Source of the DNA: a virus
Virus record (IMG/VR): IMGVR_UViG_3300020176_000902
Coordinates: 1 to 23,869 of that record
Reading direction: 5' to 3' (one strand)
Length of the DNA stretch: 23,869 bases
The notes beneath the pieces were generated by a model that was not told where the DNA came from, did no database searches, and worked only from the letters and a program-made list of their open reading frames with translations. The position numbers and the translations under genes are program-made. Below are positions 1-6,685 of the stretch, piece by piece. Position 1 is the first letter of the stretch. The number at the start of each line of letters is the position of its first letter.

Positions 1-190
1 TCAAATTCTCTTCTAAACTACGGAAGTTGTTTGATTCATGTGATGTTTGGCTAATAAAGTGTGCCATACGTCTTTCAGTGTTAATACCGTATTTAGGTAG
101 TACATCTACTAGTGCATCATACCATGCATCAACATCTTTGTTGCCTGGAATAAGTGCTGCTAGGTGTTCTTTTTTTAGTTCAAAGCTCAT
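1..190 (-). CDS. GH19 chitinase-like endolysin, N-terminal part (cut by window edge)
   Basis: The 63 visible residues start at an ATG at 190 and run off the left edge without a stop. They match the N-terminus of phage endolysins of glycoside hydrolase family 19 (chitinase/lysozyme type): an 'LAALIPGN' opening, then 'YGINTERRMAHFISQTSHES' and 'FRSLEENL'. In this family the Glu of the 'HES' motif (E52 here) is a catalytic acid, so the start of the active site is present. The enzyme would cut peptidoglycan at the end of infection. No signal peptide is visible, so export would depend on a holin or another route outside the window. The ATG lies inside the last codons of the upstream Cys-rich gene (11-base overlap), which suggests translational coupling. 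The assignment rests only on the N-terminal motif. Confidence 0.82.
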   Translation of the reverse strand, partial: MSFELKKEHLAALIPGNKDVDAWYDALVDVLPKYGINTERRMAHFISQTSHESNNFRSLEENL

Positions 191-344
191 TTGTTGTATC
201 CTTTTGTTCTGGTTGACAAGCATCGCAAATGCAATGTTTGCATACTTCTACATCGCTTGAGTAGACAGTGTCGCCGTTGTAAAAGTCTTTACGAAGACTA
301 GCGCCGCAATGTGATTCGTGTCCGCAATTTTTACAGTATGCCAT
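180..344 (-). CDS. 54-residue Cys-rich zinc-binding-like protein
   Basis: A short frame from ATG at 344 to TGA at 180-182. It carries seven cysteines: C4-x2-C7, C13, then C35-x2-C38-x-C40-x2-C43, with His at 9, 12 and 37. The paired CxxC knuckles suggest a small zinc ribbon. I do not recognise a named family and assign no function. The stop overlaps the endolysin start, so the two are probably co-translated. There is no Shine-Dalgarno sequence before the ATG. Instead a late-promoter-like TAATAAATAC ends six bases upstream, so the message might begin at the start codon. The real-gene call rests on the Cys pattern, the tight fit between neighbours and the promoter. Confidence 0.7.
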   Translation of the reverse strand: MAYCKNCGHESHCGASLRKDFYNGDTVYSSDVEVCKHCICDACQPEQKDTTNEL

Positions 345-348
345 GAAA

Positions 349-358
349 GTATTTATTA
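349..358 (-). promoter_or_regulatory. T4-type late promoter motif before the Cys-rich gene/endolysin
   Basis: The minus strand reads TAATAAATAC, matching the T4 late box TATAAATA at 7 of 8 positions over AATAAATA. Its first TAA is also the stop codon of the upstream gene. With T4 spacing (last A of the box at -6), transcription would start at 344, the A of the next ATG. Confidence 0.5.
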
Positions 359-1072
359 CAGCTTTTTAAGTACTAATGTAGATCCGGCGTTTTCAAATAC
401 AAATTTGTCGCCATATTTGCAAATATTGTAATCGCCTAAATATTTTGTAAGGAATAAAATCTCTGGATAGGAATCCATTACATCGATCGATTCGTTAATC
501 CGCTTAACTGTCGACATTGTTTCACCAAAGTCTATAAATTCAAACATTATCTTCTCTGCATACGATTTCTTAATAGATAAAATATTATCTTCCATTATAA
601 TTTCTTCTACATAACTATTGTTAAAGAAGTTTTTATAGTTATTAAGATTACTTTCTGAAACAGTAACACCATAACTGTTAGGGTCTAGAGGAACTTGTTC
701 ATTTAAATTGTCCAGTGTTGTTTCGTAGCTTTTGAAGCCTTTGTAATAGCGAAACTTAAATGAATCAATATCAGCTAATTTTTTAACTCCGTCAAGGATC
801 TCCATGATATTGTTATTTGCAGATTTTTCTCTCTGAAGTTCAACAAATACTCTATAGTTGCCGTCACTTTGTTCACCAGCAGTTACATCACTATCAAGTA
901 TAAAACCGTAACCACCTTCTAAGAATCTAACTAAATCGTCAGCAGGTGCTTTGTCTTTAACAGTAAAACTAAGTGTAATAATATTTTTATCTTCGCCCAT
1001 TTTGCTTGCATAAGCATCTATTTCGAAAATATGATATACTAAATCTTTCAAGTCGCCTTGTCTAAGTCCCAT
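356..1072 (-). CDS. Conserved protein of unknown function, possibly virion structural
   Basis: A 238-residue protein, soluble, without membrane segments or a signal peptide. It is acidic and mixed alpha/beta, with 'YGFILDSDVTAGEQSDGNYRV' (near residues 55-75) and an Asn-rich middle ('NLNNYKNFFNNSY'). I recall similar proteins of unknown function in marine T4-like phages next to the gene upstream here, but I can name no domain. Its ATG overlaps the stop of the upstream 179-residue gene by one base (TAATG), so the pair is translationally coupled and probably functions together. A virion or assembly role is an inference from the pairing and the late-type promoter upstream of the pair. Confidence 0.75.
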   Translation of the reverse strand: MGLRQGDLKDLVYHIFEIDAYASKMGEDKNIITLSFTVKDKAPADDLVRFLEGGYGFILDSDVTAGEQSDGNYRVFVELQREKSANNNIMEILDGVKKLADIDSFKFRYYKGFKSYETTLDNLNEQVPLDPNSYGVTVSESNLNNYKNFFNNSYVEEIIMEDNILSIKKSYAEKIMFEFIDFGETMSTVKRINESIDVMDSYPEILFLTKYLGDYNICKYGDKFVFENAGSTLVLKKL

Positions 1073-1611
1073 TATACTACTCCTGCTTCTGGTGCTGGTG
1101 CTGCCGCTGGCATTGCCTCAGGCGCAGCACCCATTGCTGACTGATCAGCAACTTGCGGCTGTTCTTGCGCAGTAATATTGGATAGTTCTTCAATCTTATT
1201 ATATCCGCCATAAATGTCAGCGATTAATTTCTTAGGCATTTGAATTTTTACTAACCAAATTGGATGACGATCGAGTTTGCCTTTTTTAGATCCTGGACGA
1301 ATATCATCTGGTTTGCGAATTTTACGTGGTTTGATAACATAGTCTTTGCCCATGAATACCTTGCAATCATAATCAAGCAAACGTTGTCCGCCCATAGGGT
1401 CTGGCATCTTGTTACGGTCCCACATAAACGTACATGTGACCCAGTGACGATCAATAATTGGACCTTCAGCTAGTTCTCCGTCTTGCCAGTTAGCATAGAC
1501 GTAGATGTCCAATTCGTCTAATACTCTTTCAAAATCTTTTAATACTTGGAAAGAAGTATTACTGTCGTAAATTCCTTCAATGTTTTTTACAATGTCATAG
1601 ATATCTTGCAT
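1072..1611 (-). CDS. Conserved marine T4-like phage protein, probable structural
   Basis: A 179-residue protein. Its conserved-looking core contains 'LKDFERVLDELDIYVYANW', 'ELAEGPIIDRHWVTC' and 'MPDPMGGQRLLDYDC', then a basic stretch 'IKPRKIRKPDDIRPGSKKGK'. The last 35 or so residues are low-complexity Ala/Pro/Glu, a likely flexible tail. From memory, the core is widespread in cyanophage-type T4 relatives with no assigned function. The start is supported by an AGGATGA Shine-Dalgarno at 1615-1621 and a late-type box about 30 bases upstream. It is the first gene of a minus-strand late-type unit leading to the endolysin and is divergent from phoH. A structural role is inferred from promoter type and position only. 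Confidence 0.8.
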   Translation of the reverse strand: MQDIYDIVKNIEGIYDSNTSFQVLKDFERVLDELDIYVYANWQDGELAEGPIIDRHWVTCTFMWDRNKMPDPMGGQRLLDYDCKVFMGKDYVIKPRKIRKPDDIRPGSKKGKLDRHPIWLVKIQMPKKLIADIYGGYNKIEELSNITAQEQPQVADQSAMGAAPEAMPAAAPAPEAGVV

Positions 1612-1637
1612 GGGTCATCCTAATTTTCTTACATACT

Positions 1638-1645
1638 TATTTATC
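1638..1645 (-). promoter_or_regulatory. T4-type late promoter GATAAATA
   Basis: The minus strand reads GATAAATA, 7 of 8 identical to the T4 late box. It would start RNA near 1632, giving a leader of about 20 bases that includes the AGGATGA ribosome site of the 179-residue gene. It lies back-to-back with the phoH promoter. Confidence 0.6.
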
Positions 1646-1688
1646 TTGGTTTGCTGGTTATAAGAACATTTTATCTTAAATTCCGTTT

Positions 1689-1697
1689 GCTAAATAC
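1689..1697 (+). promoter_or_regulatory. Late-type promoter GCTAAATAC for phoH
   Basis: The plus strand reads GCTAAATAC, matching the T4 late core TAAATA. The predicted start is near 1702, leaving a 65-base leader before phoH. The leader holds two overlapping weak stem-loops (caagt/acttg at 1708-1722 and tgcttt/aaagca at 1712-1730), of doubtful meaning. Confidence 0.5.
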
Positions 1698-1766
1698 TTT
1701 CGTAGGGCAAGTGCTTTACTTGAAAAAGCATACTGCACTACTCCATTACTCATAGGAGGACACTTA

Positions 1767-2510
1767 ATGGGTGCAAAAAGAAAAGTAGCTGCTAAATCTA
1801 GACAGCATACTAACACTAATTACGATAATGTAATTAATATCAAACCAATGGGACATTCAGTCCAAAAGAAGACGCAAGTCAACATACTTCCCCGCAATAG
1901 AAACCAAGAAACATACGTGTTAACCTTGCTAGATCCAAAGAAAGACATAGTCTTCGGAGTTGGTCCAGCAGGAACAGGCAAAACTCTTTTGGCTGTGCAA
2001 GTAGCGGTTAAACTATTTAAAGAAGGACAAGTTGATAAGATCATTGTTACTAGACCAGCAGTGTCTGTTGACGAAGACCTAGGCTTCTTACCGGGCACAT
2101 TGGAAGAGAAAATGGCACCATGGACACGACCAATATTTGATGTATTGAGAGAATACTTCCATGCAAAAGAAATAGAAGGGATGATTCAAGAAGGAGTGAT
2201 TGAAATTGCACCGCTAGCATATATGCGCGGCCGCACATTTAAAGATGCGTTTATTTTAGCAGACGAAATGCAAAACGCAACACCAAGTCAAATGAAAATG
2301 TTACTAACACGCTTAGGCACAGGAAGCATGATGGCTGTTACAGGCGATCTAAACCAGGCAGACAGGCTTAAGGATAATGGTCTATTAGATTTTACTAGAC
2401 TATTAGAAACAAGTAACTCAGCACATTTGGACATAGTCCACTTTGAACAAGGAGACATTGAGCGCCATCAGGCAGTTAAGGAAGTCCTAAGAGTATACGG
2501 AGACGAATAA
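1767..2510 (+). CDS. phoH: PhoH-like P-loop ATPase
   Basis: A 247-residue PhoH-family ATPase of the P-loop superfamily. Walker A 'GPAGTGKT' lies at residues 66-73, Walker B 'ILADEMQN' at 163-170, and a sensor-like 'VTGDLNQ' at 191-197. The 'VTRPAVSVDEDLGFLPGTLEEKM' block between them is a family signature. The first 45 or so residues are basic and poorly structured. The start is set by an AGGAGGA ribosome site at 1754-1760. PhoH is common in marine phages and belongs to the host Pho regulon in E. coli; its role in phage is unresolved, with RNA-related and phosphate-stress functions both proposed. It is the only plus-strand gene in the first 22 kb, with its own promoter and terminator, so it is expressed as a single-gene unit. 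Confidence 0.95.
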   Translation: MGAKRKVAAKSRQHTNTNYDNVINIKPMGHSVQKKTQVNILPRNRNQETYVLTLLDPKKDIVFGVGPAGTGKTLLAVQVAVKLFKEGQVDKIIVTRPAVSVDEDLGFLPGTLEEKMAPWTRPIFDVLREYFHAKEIEGMIQEGVIEIAPLAYMRGRTFKDAFILADEMQNATPSQMKMLLTRLGTGSMMAVTGDLNQADRLKDNGLLDFTRLLETSNSAHLDIVHFEQGDIERHQAVKEVLRVYGDE

Positions 2511-2529
2511 TTATTAAAGGCTAGAAATG

Positions 2530-2556
2530 GGGGGCTGTAATTAGTCCCCTATTTTT
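2530..2556 (+). terminator. Intrinsic terminator after phoH, inside the 3' end of the dCMP deaminase gene
   Basis: The stem is GGGGGCT (2530-2536) with AGTCCCC (2543-2549), including one G-T pair, around the 6-base loop GTAATT. TATTTTT follows at 2550-2556. The T-run lies only on the plus-strand side, so it should stop phoH RNA. The last codons and the stop of the convergent dCMP deaminase gene are built into the hairpin. Confidence 0.75.
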
Positions 2557-2975
2557 ACGACTTCAATTTTAGATTGATTAAGAAAGTCAATACCGTCTGT
2601 GCTACGATAAGCATTACGGTAGTATACAGTATTAATTCCGCTTTGATATATTAACTTGGCACAATCCATACAAGGAGCATGAGTAATAAACATATCAGCA
2701 CCAAGGCCAGATTCGTTCGATCTTGCCAACTTAGCGATCGCATTAGTTTCCGCATGTAATACCTCCGGTTTAGTTTTTAATACAGGATTGCCTTTATCAA
2801 ACCCTATATGATTCTCACAATTATTGTCCCAACCACTAGGCATACCGTTGTAGCCAATACTGATAATGCGATCATCCTTTACAACAATCGCTCCTACATT
2901 TAAACGCTTTGCTGAACTTAGTTGTGCAAAACGTTCAGCAACATCCATGTATGCATCGATAAATTTTTGTTTCAT
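2541..2975 (-). CDS. cd: dCMP deaminase
   Basis: A 144-residue zinc-dependent deoxycytidylate deaminase (dCMP to dUMP), of the cytidine/deoxycytidylate deaminase superfamily. Zinc ligands and catalytic Glu are visible: H74-A-E76 in 'HAETNAI', and C102/C105 in 'APCMDC'. The N-terminal 'AKRLNVGAIVVKDDRIISIGYNGMP' block is typical. The start overlaps the thyA stop (ATGA at 2972-2975). The enzyme therefore feeds dUMP to the thymidylate synthase made from the same message. It is shorter than the 193-residue T4 Cd, but core motifs are complete. It is the last gene of the minus-strand nucleotide unit and ends against the phoH terminator. Confidence 0.95.
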   Translation of the reverse strand: MKQKFIDAYMDVAERFAQLSSAKRLNVGAIVVKDDRIISIGYNGMPSGWDNNCENHIGFDKGNPVLKTKPEVLHAETNAIAKLARSNESGLGADMFITHAPCMDCAKLIYQSGINTVYYRNAYRSTDGIDFLNQSKIEVVKIGD

Positions 2976-3832
2976 ACAGCCATCGGAGCCTTAATTGAAT
3001 CCATTGGATTATAATTAACAAGTTTATAGTCACTTGTAGTAGTTTCTAATAGTTCTGCAAGATTACTAAACTGTGGCATTTCTAGTGTAGGACCCTGCAT
3101 AGGAGTACGCTCAAGTTGTTGTTTAACTTGCTCCATATGATTACTATAGATATGACAATCACCGCCAGTCCAGATAAATTCACCTACTTCTAACCCGCAG
3201 ATTTGTGCCAACATGTGCGTAAGTAAACTGTAACTAGCAATGTTAAAAGGAACGCCTAAGAACATATCTGCACTACGCTGATACATTTGGCAACTAAGTT
3301 TGCCGTTAATAACTTTAAACTGGCTAAGTGTATGACAAGGCGGGAGTGCCATATCTTCAAGTTCACTAGGATTCCACGCACTTAGAATAATACGACGACT
3401 GTCTGGGTCTGTAGTAAGTTGGCGAATAATATTGTGCATTTGGTCAAATCCTTCGCCGTTAAAATCACGCCATTGGCTACCATAAACTGGACCTAGTTCT
3501 TTTACTTCGTCATCGTTACGATATCCTAGTGCAACTCCTTGTGCGTCAGCATTGGCAGTCCAAATTGTTTTCTTGTCTACAATCTCGCTACGATGCTTTT
3601 CAAATGTGCGTTCAGCTAGTCTACGCTCGTCTGTACTACCTTCTAAAAACCATAGCAGCTCGCCTACTACACTGCGCCACGCAAGTTTCTTAGTAGTAAC
3701 CGCAGGAAACTCTTTGCGTAAATCAAAACGCATTTGATAACCAAATACTGTGCGTGTGCCTACACCTGTACGATCGCTTACATCTTCACCATTGTCTAAA
3801 ATATATTGTAGTGCATCAAGATATTGTTTCAT
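2972..3832 (-). CDS. thyA: Thymidylate synthase ThyA (T4 Td type)
   Basis: A 286-residue folate-dependent thymidylate synthase (dUMP + methylene-THF to dTMP + DHF), the same length as T4 Td. Signatures: 'DRTGVGTRTVFGYQMRF' near the N-terminus, the catalytic Cys in 'LPPCHTLSQF' (C166), 'QRSADMFLGVPFNIASYSLL' for dUMP binding, 'GGDCHIYSNH', and the C-terminal 'IKAPMAV'. A longer frame opens at 3859, but I chose the ATG at 3832. It gives the canonical MKQYL start of ThyA and has a GGA-type ribosome site just upstream. The gene overlaps the small membrane protein gene by 17 bases and dCMP deaminase by 4. ThyA makes dihydrofolate, so the nearby DHFR closes the folate cycle. Confidence 0.96.
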   Translation of the reverse strand: MKQYLDALQYILDNGEDVSDRTGVGTRTVFGYQMRFDLRKEFPAVTTKKLAWRSVVGELLWFLEGSTDERRLAERTFEKHRSEIVDKKTIWTANADAQGVALGYRNDDEVKELGPVYGSQWRDFNGEGFDQMHNIIRQLTTDPDSRRIILSAWNPSELEDMALPPCHTLSQFKVINGKLSCQMYQRSADMFLGVPFNIASYSLLTHMLAQICGLEVGEFIWTGGDCHIYSNHMEQVKQQLERTPMQGPTLEMPQFSNLAELLETTTSDYKLVNYNPMDSIKAPMAV

Positions 3833-3995
3833 CTTTTTCCTTTTTAATTGGCATATCATAGTAGTCTGTTAGACCTTTGCGCTGCCGCTCTTTCTTTTCG
3901 CTAATTAGTACACTAGACATCCAAGCAAACCATCCTACGCCTATAAGAACTGCCACACCTAACAGTGTGTTATAAATTTCAAATAGTGTTGACAT
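3816..3995 (-). CDS. 59-residue single-pass membrane protein between frd and thyA
   Basis: The ATG at 3995 gives MSTLFEIYNT followed by one hydrophobic segment (about residues 11-31, 'LLGVAVLIGVGWFAW'), then a charged Lys/Glu/Arg tail of 28 residues. The start lies inside the end of the DHFR gene and the stop inside the start of thyA, each with a 17-base overlap, so it is wedged into the operon by overlap on both sides. A longer frame beginning at 4100 exists, but its extra part lies entirely inside DHFR. I recognise no family. The topology suggests a small inner-membrane protein with a cytoplasmic C-terminal tail. The function is unknown. Confidence 0.68.
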   Translation of the reverse strand: MSTLFEIYNTLLGVAVLIGVGWFAWMSSVLISEKKERQRKGLTDYYDMPIKKEKDETIS

Positions 3996-4485
3996 TACGT
4001 TTTTCCATAATCTGAAACTTAACTTCGGGGTGTTCCTCTTCCCATTTAACTTTAAACAATGAATCAATTTTACGAATTGGTAAATGTGTATCACAATCAA
4101 AGTCGCCAGGAATACGACTTAGATAAAACTCATCAATAACACCTAACGATTGTTCGATAATATTTGGTCCGCCAATTACCCAAATAATTAGTCCTGGATT
4201 TTGTTCTGCAAGTGCTTTAAGATGAATATTCAAATCTCCAGTAATATATGCGTCAGGGCGAGGATTAATGTAGTTGCTCATCCTTGTAGTTACAAGAATG
4301 TTTTGACGATTAGGCAACGGCCGAGGCATATGCGGATCTTCCCAAGTAGTAGATCCCATTACAACAACGTGTCCTGCTGTACTATTCTTAAACCATTGCA
4401 AGTCTGTAGTATTATGCGGCCAAGGCAGTGTACCGTTCTTACTTACGCCGCCTGTATCGTCGCAGGCCAGTATAGCTTTAATCAT
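3979..4485 (-). CDS. frd: Dihydrofolate reductase
   Basis: A 168-residue DHFR (DHF + NADPH to THF). Visible motifs: 'AILACDDTGGVSKNGTLPW' with the Met20-loop equivalent, the catalytic acid D28 in 'HNTTDLQWFK', 'VVMGSTTWE' (residues 41-49), and the cofactor-binding 'WVIGGPNII' (102-110). Its start overlaps the ferredoxin stop (TAATG), with an AAAGGA ribosome site upstream. As in T4, frd precedes the thymidylate synthase gene, but here a small membrane-protein gene lies between them. It regenerates the folate that ThyA oxidises, so the pair lets the phage make dTMP whichever thymidylate synthase its host uses. Confidence 0.95.
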   Translation of the reverse strand: MIKAILACDDTGGVSKNGTLPWPHNTTDLQWFKNSTAGHVVVMGSTTWEDPHMPRPLPNRQNILVTTRMSNYINPRPDAYITGDLNIHLKALAEQNPGLIIWVIGGPNIIEQSLGVIDEFYLSRIPGDFDCDTHLPIRKIDSLFKVKWEEEHPEVKFQIMEKRNVNTI

Positions 4486-4841
4486 TAGTAAGATCCTTTA
4501 CCAGGAAGCTCGCTAAAATATTCTTCAAACTTATTGGGAACTCCATCCCAATCTGCTGCATCTAACGGAACGTCTTCTGGTCGAGCTTGTGTGATTACTG
4601 GCCAAATTAAACTATATTTTCGATTAATTTCTTCCCATCGAATTGATTCTTCAGGATCTATCGCATTGTCTGGGACAATAGCATTTACAGGGCATTCTGG
4701 TTCACAAACGCCGCAATCAATACATTCATCTGGATTAATTACTAGAAAGTTTTCACCTTCGTAAAAACAGTCTACTGGACATACTTCGACGCAGTCCATA
4801 TGTTTACATTTTACACAGTTATCAGTTACTAAGTATGTCAT
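4485..4841 (-). CDS. fdxA: 7Fe ferredoxin ([3Fe-4S][4Fe-4S]), FdxA type
   Basis: A 118-residue ferredoxin closely resembling Azotobacter FdI and alphaproteobacterial FdxA. All nine N-terminal cysteines sit at FdI positions plus one: C9, C12, C17, C21, C25, C40, C43, C46, C50. By homology C9/C17/C50 bind the 3Fe cluster and C21/C40/C43/C46 the 4Fe cluster. '[15 protein letters not shown]' and the C-terminal '[10 protein letters not shown]' look alphaproteobacterial. It is a cytoplasmic low-potential electron carrier. The redox partner is not evident here. It has an AGAGGA ribosome site and sits in the replication/nucleotide operon between the sulfotransferase and DHFR. Probably a host-derived auxiliary metabolic gene; no cluster ligand is lost, so it should be functional. 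Confidence 0.95.
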   Translation of the reverse strand: MTYLVTDNCVKCKHMDCVEVCPVDCFYEGENFLVINPDECIDCGVCEPECPVNAIVPDNAIDPEESIRWEEINRKYSLIWPVITQARPEDVPLDAADWDGVPNKFEEYFSELPGKGSY

Positions 4842-4852
4842 TATTTTTCCTC

Positions 4853-5770
4853 TTAGAATGGTAGTTTAGGTCTATTTCGAACGTAATTATATAAAGAAAA
4901 GTCTTGACGTTCTGCATTAATTAATTTTTCTATGTCTGGTTGTTTCATAACATCTTCGTATGTCCAAACTCCAGGTACTTTTTCTCCTGTTTTATTTTCA
5001 AATACATTGTCATAGAATGGAATATTAATTAAATTACAAAAGTTTTTTATATCTTCAGTTTGATCTTCTTTGGCAGTAATCCACCAAAACTTATTAATTA
5101 ATGGTTTTACTATATCCCACAGATCAATATCCGTGTCATTCCACCATAGCCATTCGGGCAGTGTAATAGGAACATTATCTGCTGGCAACGTTTGCATTGC
5201 ATGAAAGTTACCATCGTATGTTGGATGTGGTTGCCATCCGCTGCCTGATTCATCCAATCTTAAAAATGTTTTAATAAGCCATTTTGATTGTAAATTATGT
5301 TCAATATTAGCATCTTTATAATATTGCCAAAGTGTGTCATAATCAGCCGCAGATGCACTATTTGCTACTGCATTAGTATTCATTAACGGACTTGCTGAAA
5401 AGACACCAGGTTCTTGTAAAAGAATGTGCCTTGAATGCCTATGATTAAAACTACTTAAAACCCGTTTAATTGGATCTCGAACAAATGTTATGTATTTCGG
5501 ATCTCTAGATACCCGTAGCCAGTGATAACTATTAACAAACACAGAGTGTCCTGAGATAATTTTAAGATTTTTTTGTTGTTCCTTTGTTCTGTGTCTTAAT
5601 ATTGGAATATCTTTCCAGGCGTAGATAGGATTACTAAATCCTTGACAGTAATTATAATGAGTCCAACAAGTACCGTTTTCCTTTGAATAGGCATCCCCTA
5701 CATAGTTTTGAAATGCAGTGCCTGCTGTTCTTGGTATATGTACCTGAATAAAAATAGAGTCTGTATACAA
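4853..5770 (-). CDS. Sulfotransferase-family protein (PAPS-dependent), TTG start
   Basis: A 305-residue protein with the two PAPS-binding elements of the sulfotransferase fold. A 5'-phosphosulfate loop '[10 protein letters not shown]' spans residues 11-20 (compare 'HIPKTAGTS' of the Sulfotransfer_2 group), and a 3'-phosphate site '[13 protein letters not shown]' spans 96-108. 'SGHSVF' (73-78) between them is also typical. The C-terminal half is Trp-rich and probably contacts the acceptor, which I cannot identify. No signal peptide is visible. The reading frame begins with TTG directly after the gp44 stop (TAA-TTG); there is no ATG or GTG before residue 120 or so, and only a weak GAGA ribosome site, so translation may depend on coupling to gp44. 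Glycan, lipid or small-molecule sulfation are all possible. Confidence 0.85.
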   Translation of the reverse strand: MYTDSIFIQVHIPRTAGTAFQNYVGDAYSKENGTCWTHYNYCQGFSNPIYAWKDIPILRHRTKEQQKNLKIISGHSVFVNSYHWLRVSRDPKYITFVRDPIKRVLSSFNHRHSRHILLQEPGVFSASPLMNTNAVANSASAADYDTLWQYYKDANIEHNLQSKWLIKTFLRLDESGSGWQPHPTYDGNFHAMQTLPADNVPITLPEWLWWNDTDIDLWDIVKPLINKFWWITAKEDQTEDIKNFCNLINIPFYDNVFENKTGEKVPGVWTYEDVMKQPDIEKLINAERQDFSLYNYVRNRPKLPF

Positions 5771-6685
5771 TTAAATTCTCGCTAAACGAATAAGAGTTGC
5801 TGCTAGATTAATCTCGGCATCAGCAACTAACGCATGATCTACCAAACCTTGCTTAATAGTTAGCACAGCAGTGTCTTGTTGCTCTTCACTTCCGAACAAT
5901 TCAACATTGTCATACAGCCAACGATAAATCTCTTCCATTTCTTCTGGACGAACTGCCCCGCAAAGCAATTTACGTGCATCGTTAATTTTGCCTTGTTTAA
6001 ACAATTCAACCATGTCTAGTTTCCAATCAGTAGTGCCTGCATCACCTTCATTTGGACGCAACAGGCTACCTTCCTGTACATTCATCTGTACCATGTTGAT
6101 ACATTTGCGCAAGTCTGGATAGGTTGCTTTTACATAAGTGTCAAGGATGTCTAGATCCGGTACCACCCCTTCCGTAATAAGAATTTCAGCCACGCGAGCT
6201 GTAAACTCAGTCTGATCGATCTTAGCAATATGGAAGCCCTGACACCGACTGTGGATAGCTGGAATAATACGATTAGGGTAATTACATGTAAGTATAAACC
6301 TAGCAGTTGTATGATATTCTTCCATAACTCCACGAAGTGCTGCTTGTGCTCCTGGAGATAAGTAATCTGCCTCATCTAATAGTACTACCTTAAAGTCGCC
6401 AAACGGAATCATTTGTACAAAGTTAACAATCTTATTACGCACATCATCAACTGAGTTTGTACGAGATGCGTTAATTTCTAAAATATCTAAATCGTTAATA
6501 TCAAGTTCGTTGAATAGTAATTTAGCAAGAGTGGTCTTTCCAATACCTGCATTACCACTGAACAACAGATGCGGAATGGTTTTATCTTTAATCCAAGTTT
6601 GTACTTGTTTCCGTTGTGCTTCGTCGCGAAACACATAACCGTCTACCGTTTTTGGTCGATACTTTTCTACCCATAATTCTTTCAT
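5771..6685 (-). CDS. 44: Clamp loader large subunit (gp44-like AAA+ ATPase)
   Basis: A 304-residue AAA+ clamp-loader ATPase (T4 gp44 is 319). N-terminal 'LWVEKYRPKTVDGYV' is the RFC/gp44 signature. Walker A 'GNAGIGKT' spans residues 44-51, Walker B 'VVLLDEAD' 100-107, sensor 1 'LTCNYPNRI' 132-140, and the 'SRC' arginine-finger motif 146-148. It would load the gp45-type sliding clamp for the phage polymerase, in complex with a small subunit. In T4 that subunit (gene 62) follows gene 44 directly. Here the next gene is a sulfotransferase and no gp62 is recognisable in the window. The start overlaps the stop of the DexA-like gene (ATGA). Confidence 0.95.
   Translation of the reverse strand: MKELWVEKYRPKTVDGYVFRDEAQRKQVQTWIKDKTIPHLLFSGNAGIGKTTLAKLLFNELDINDLDILEINASRTNSVDDVRNKIVNFVQMIPFGDFKVVLLDEADYLSPGAQAALRGVMEEYHTTARFILTCNYPNRIIPAIHSRCQGFHIAKIDQTEFTARVAEILITEGVVPDLDILDTYVKATYPDLRKCINMVQMNVQEGSLLRPNEGDAGTTDWKLDMVELFKQGKINDARKLLCGAVRPEEMEEIYRWLYDNVELFGSEEQQDTAVLTIKQGLVDHALVADAEINLAATLIRLARI

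Noticed and set aside
27-260. Plus-strand 77-residue frame at the left end
   Set aside because: It lies opposite the endolysin and Cys-rich gene, with no ribosome site or domain.
1708-1730. Small stem-loops in the phoH leader as a riboswitch
   Set aside because: Five- and six-base stems that compete with each other; expected by chance in AT-rich sequence.
3833-3859. Upstream start of thyA adding nine residues (MICQLKRKK)
   Set aside because: The ATG at 3832 gives the canonical MKQYL start and has its own ribosome site.
3996-4100. Upstream extension of the 59-residue membrane protein frame (94 residues)
   Set aside because: The added part lies wholly within the DHFR coding region and shows no conserved character.
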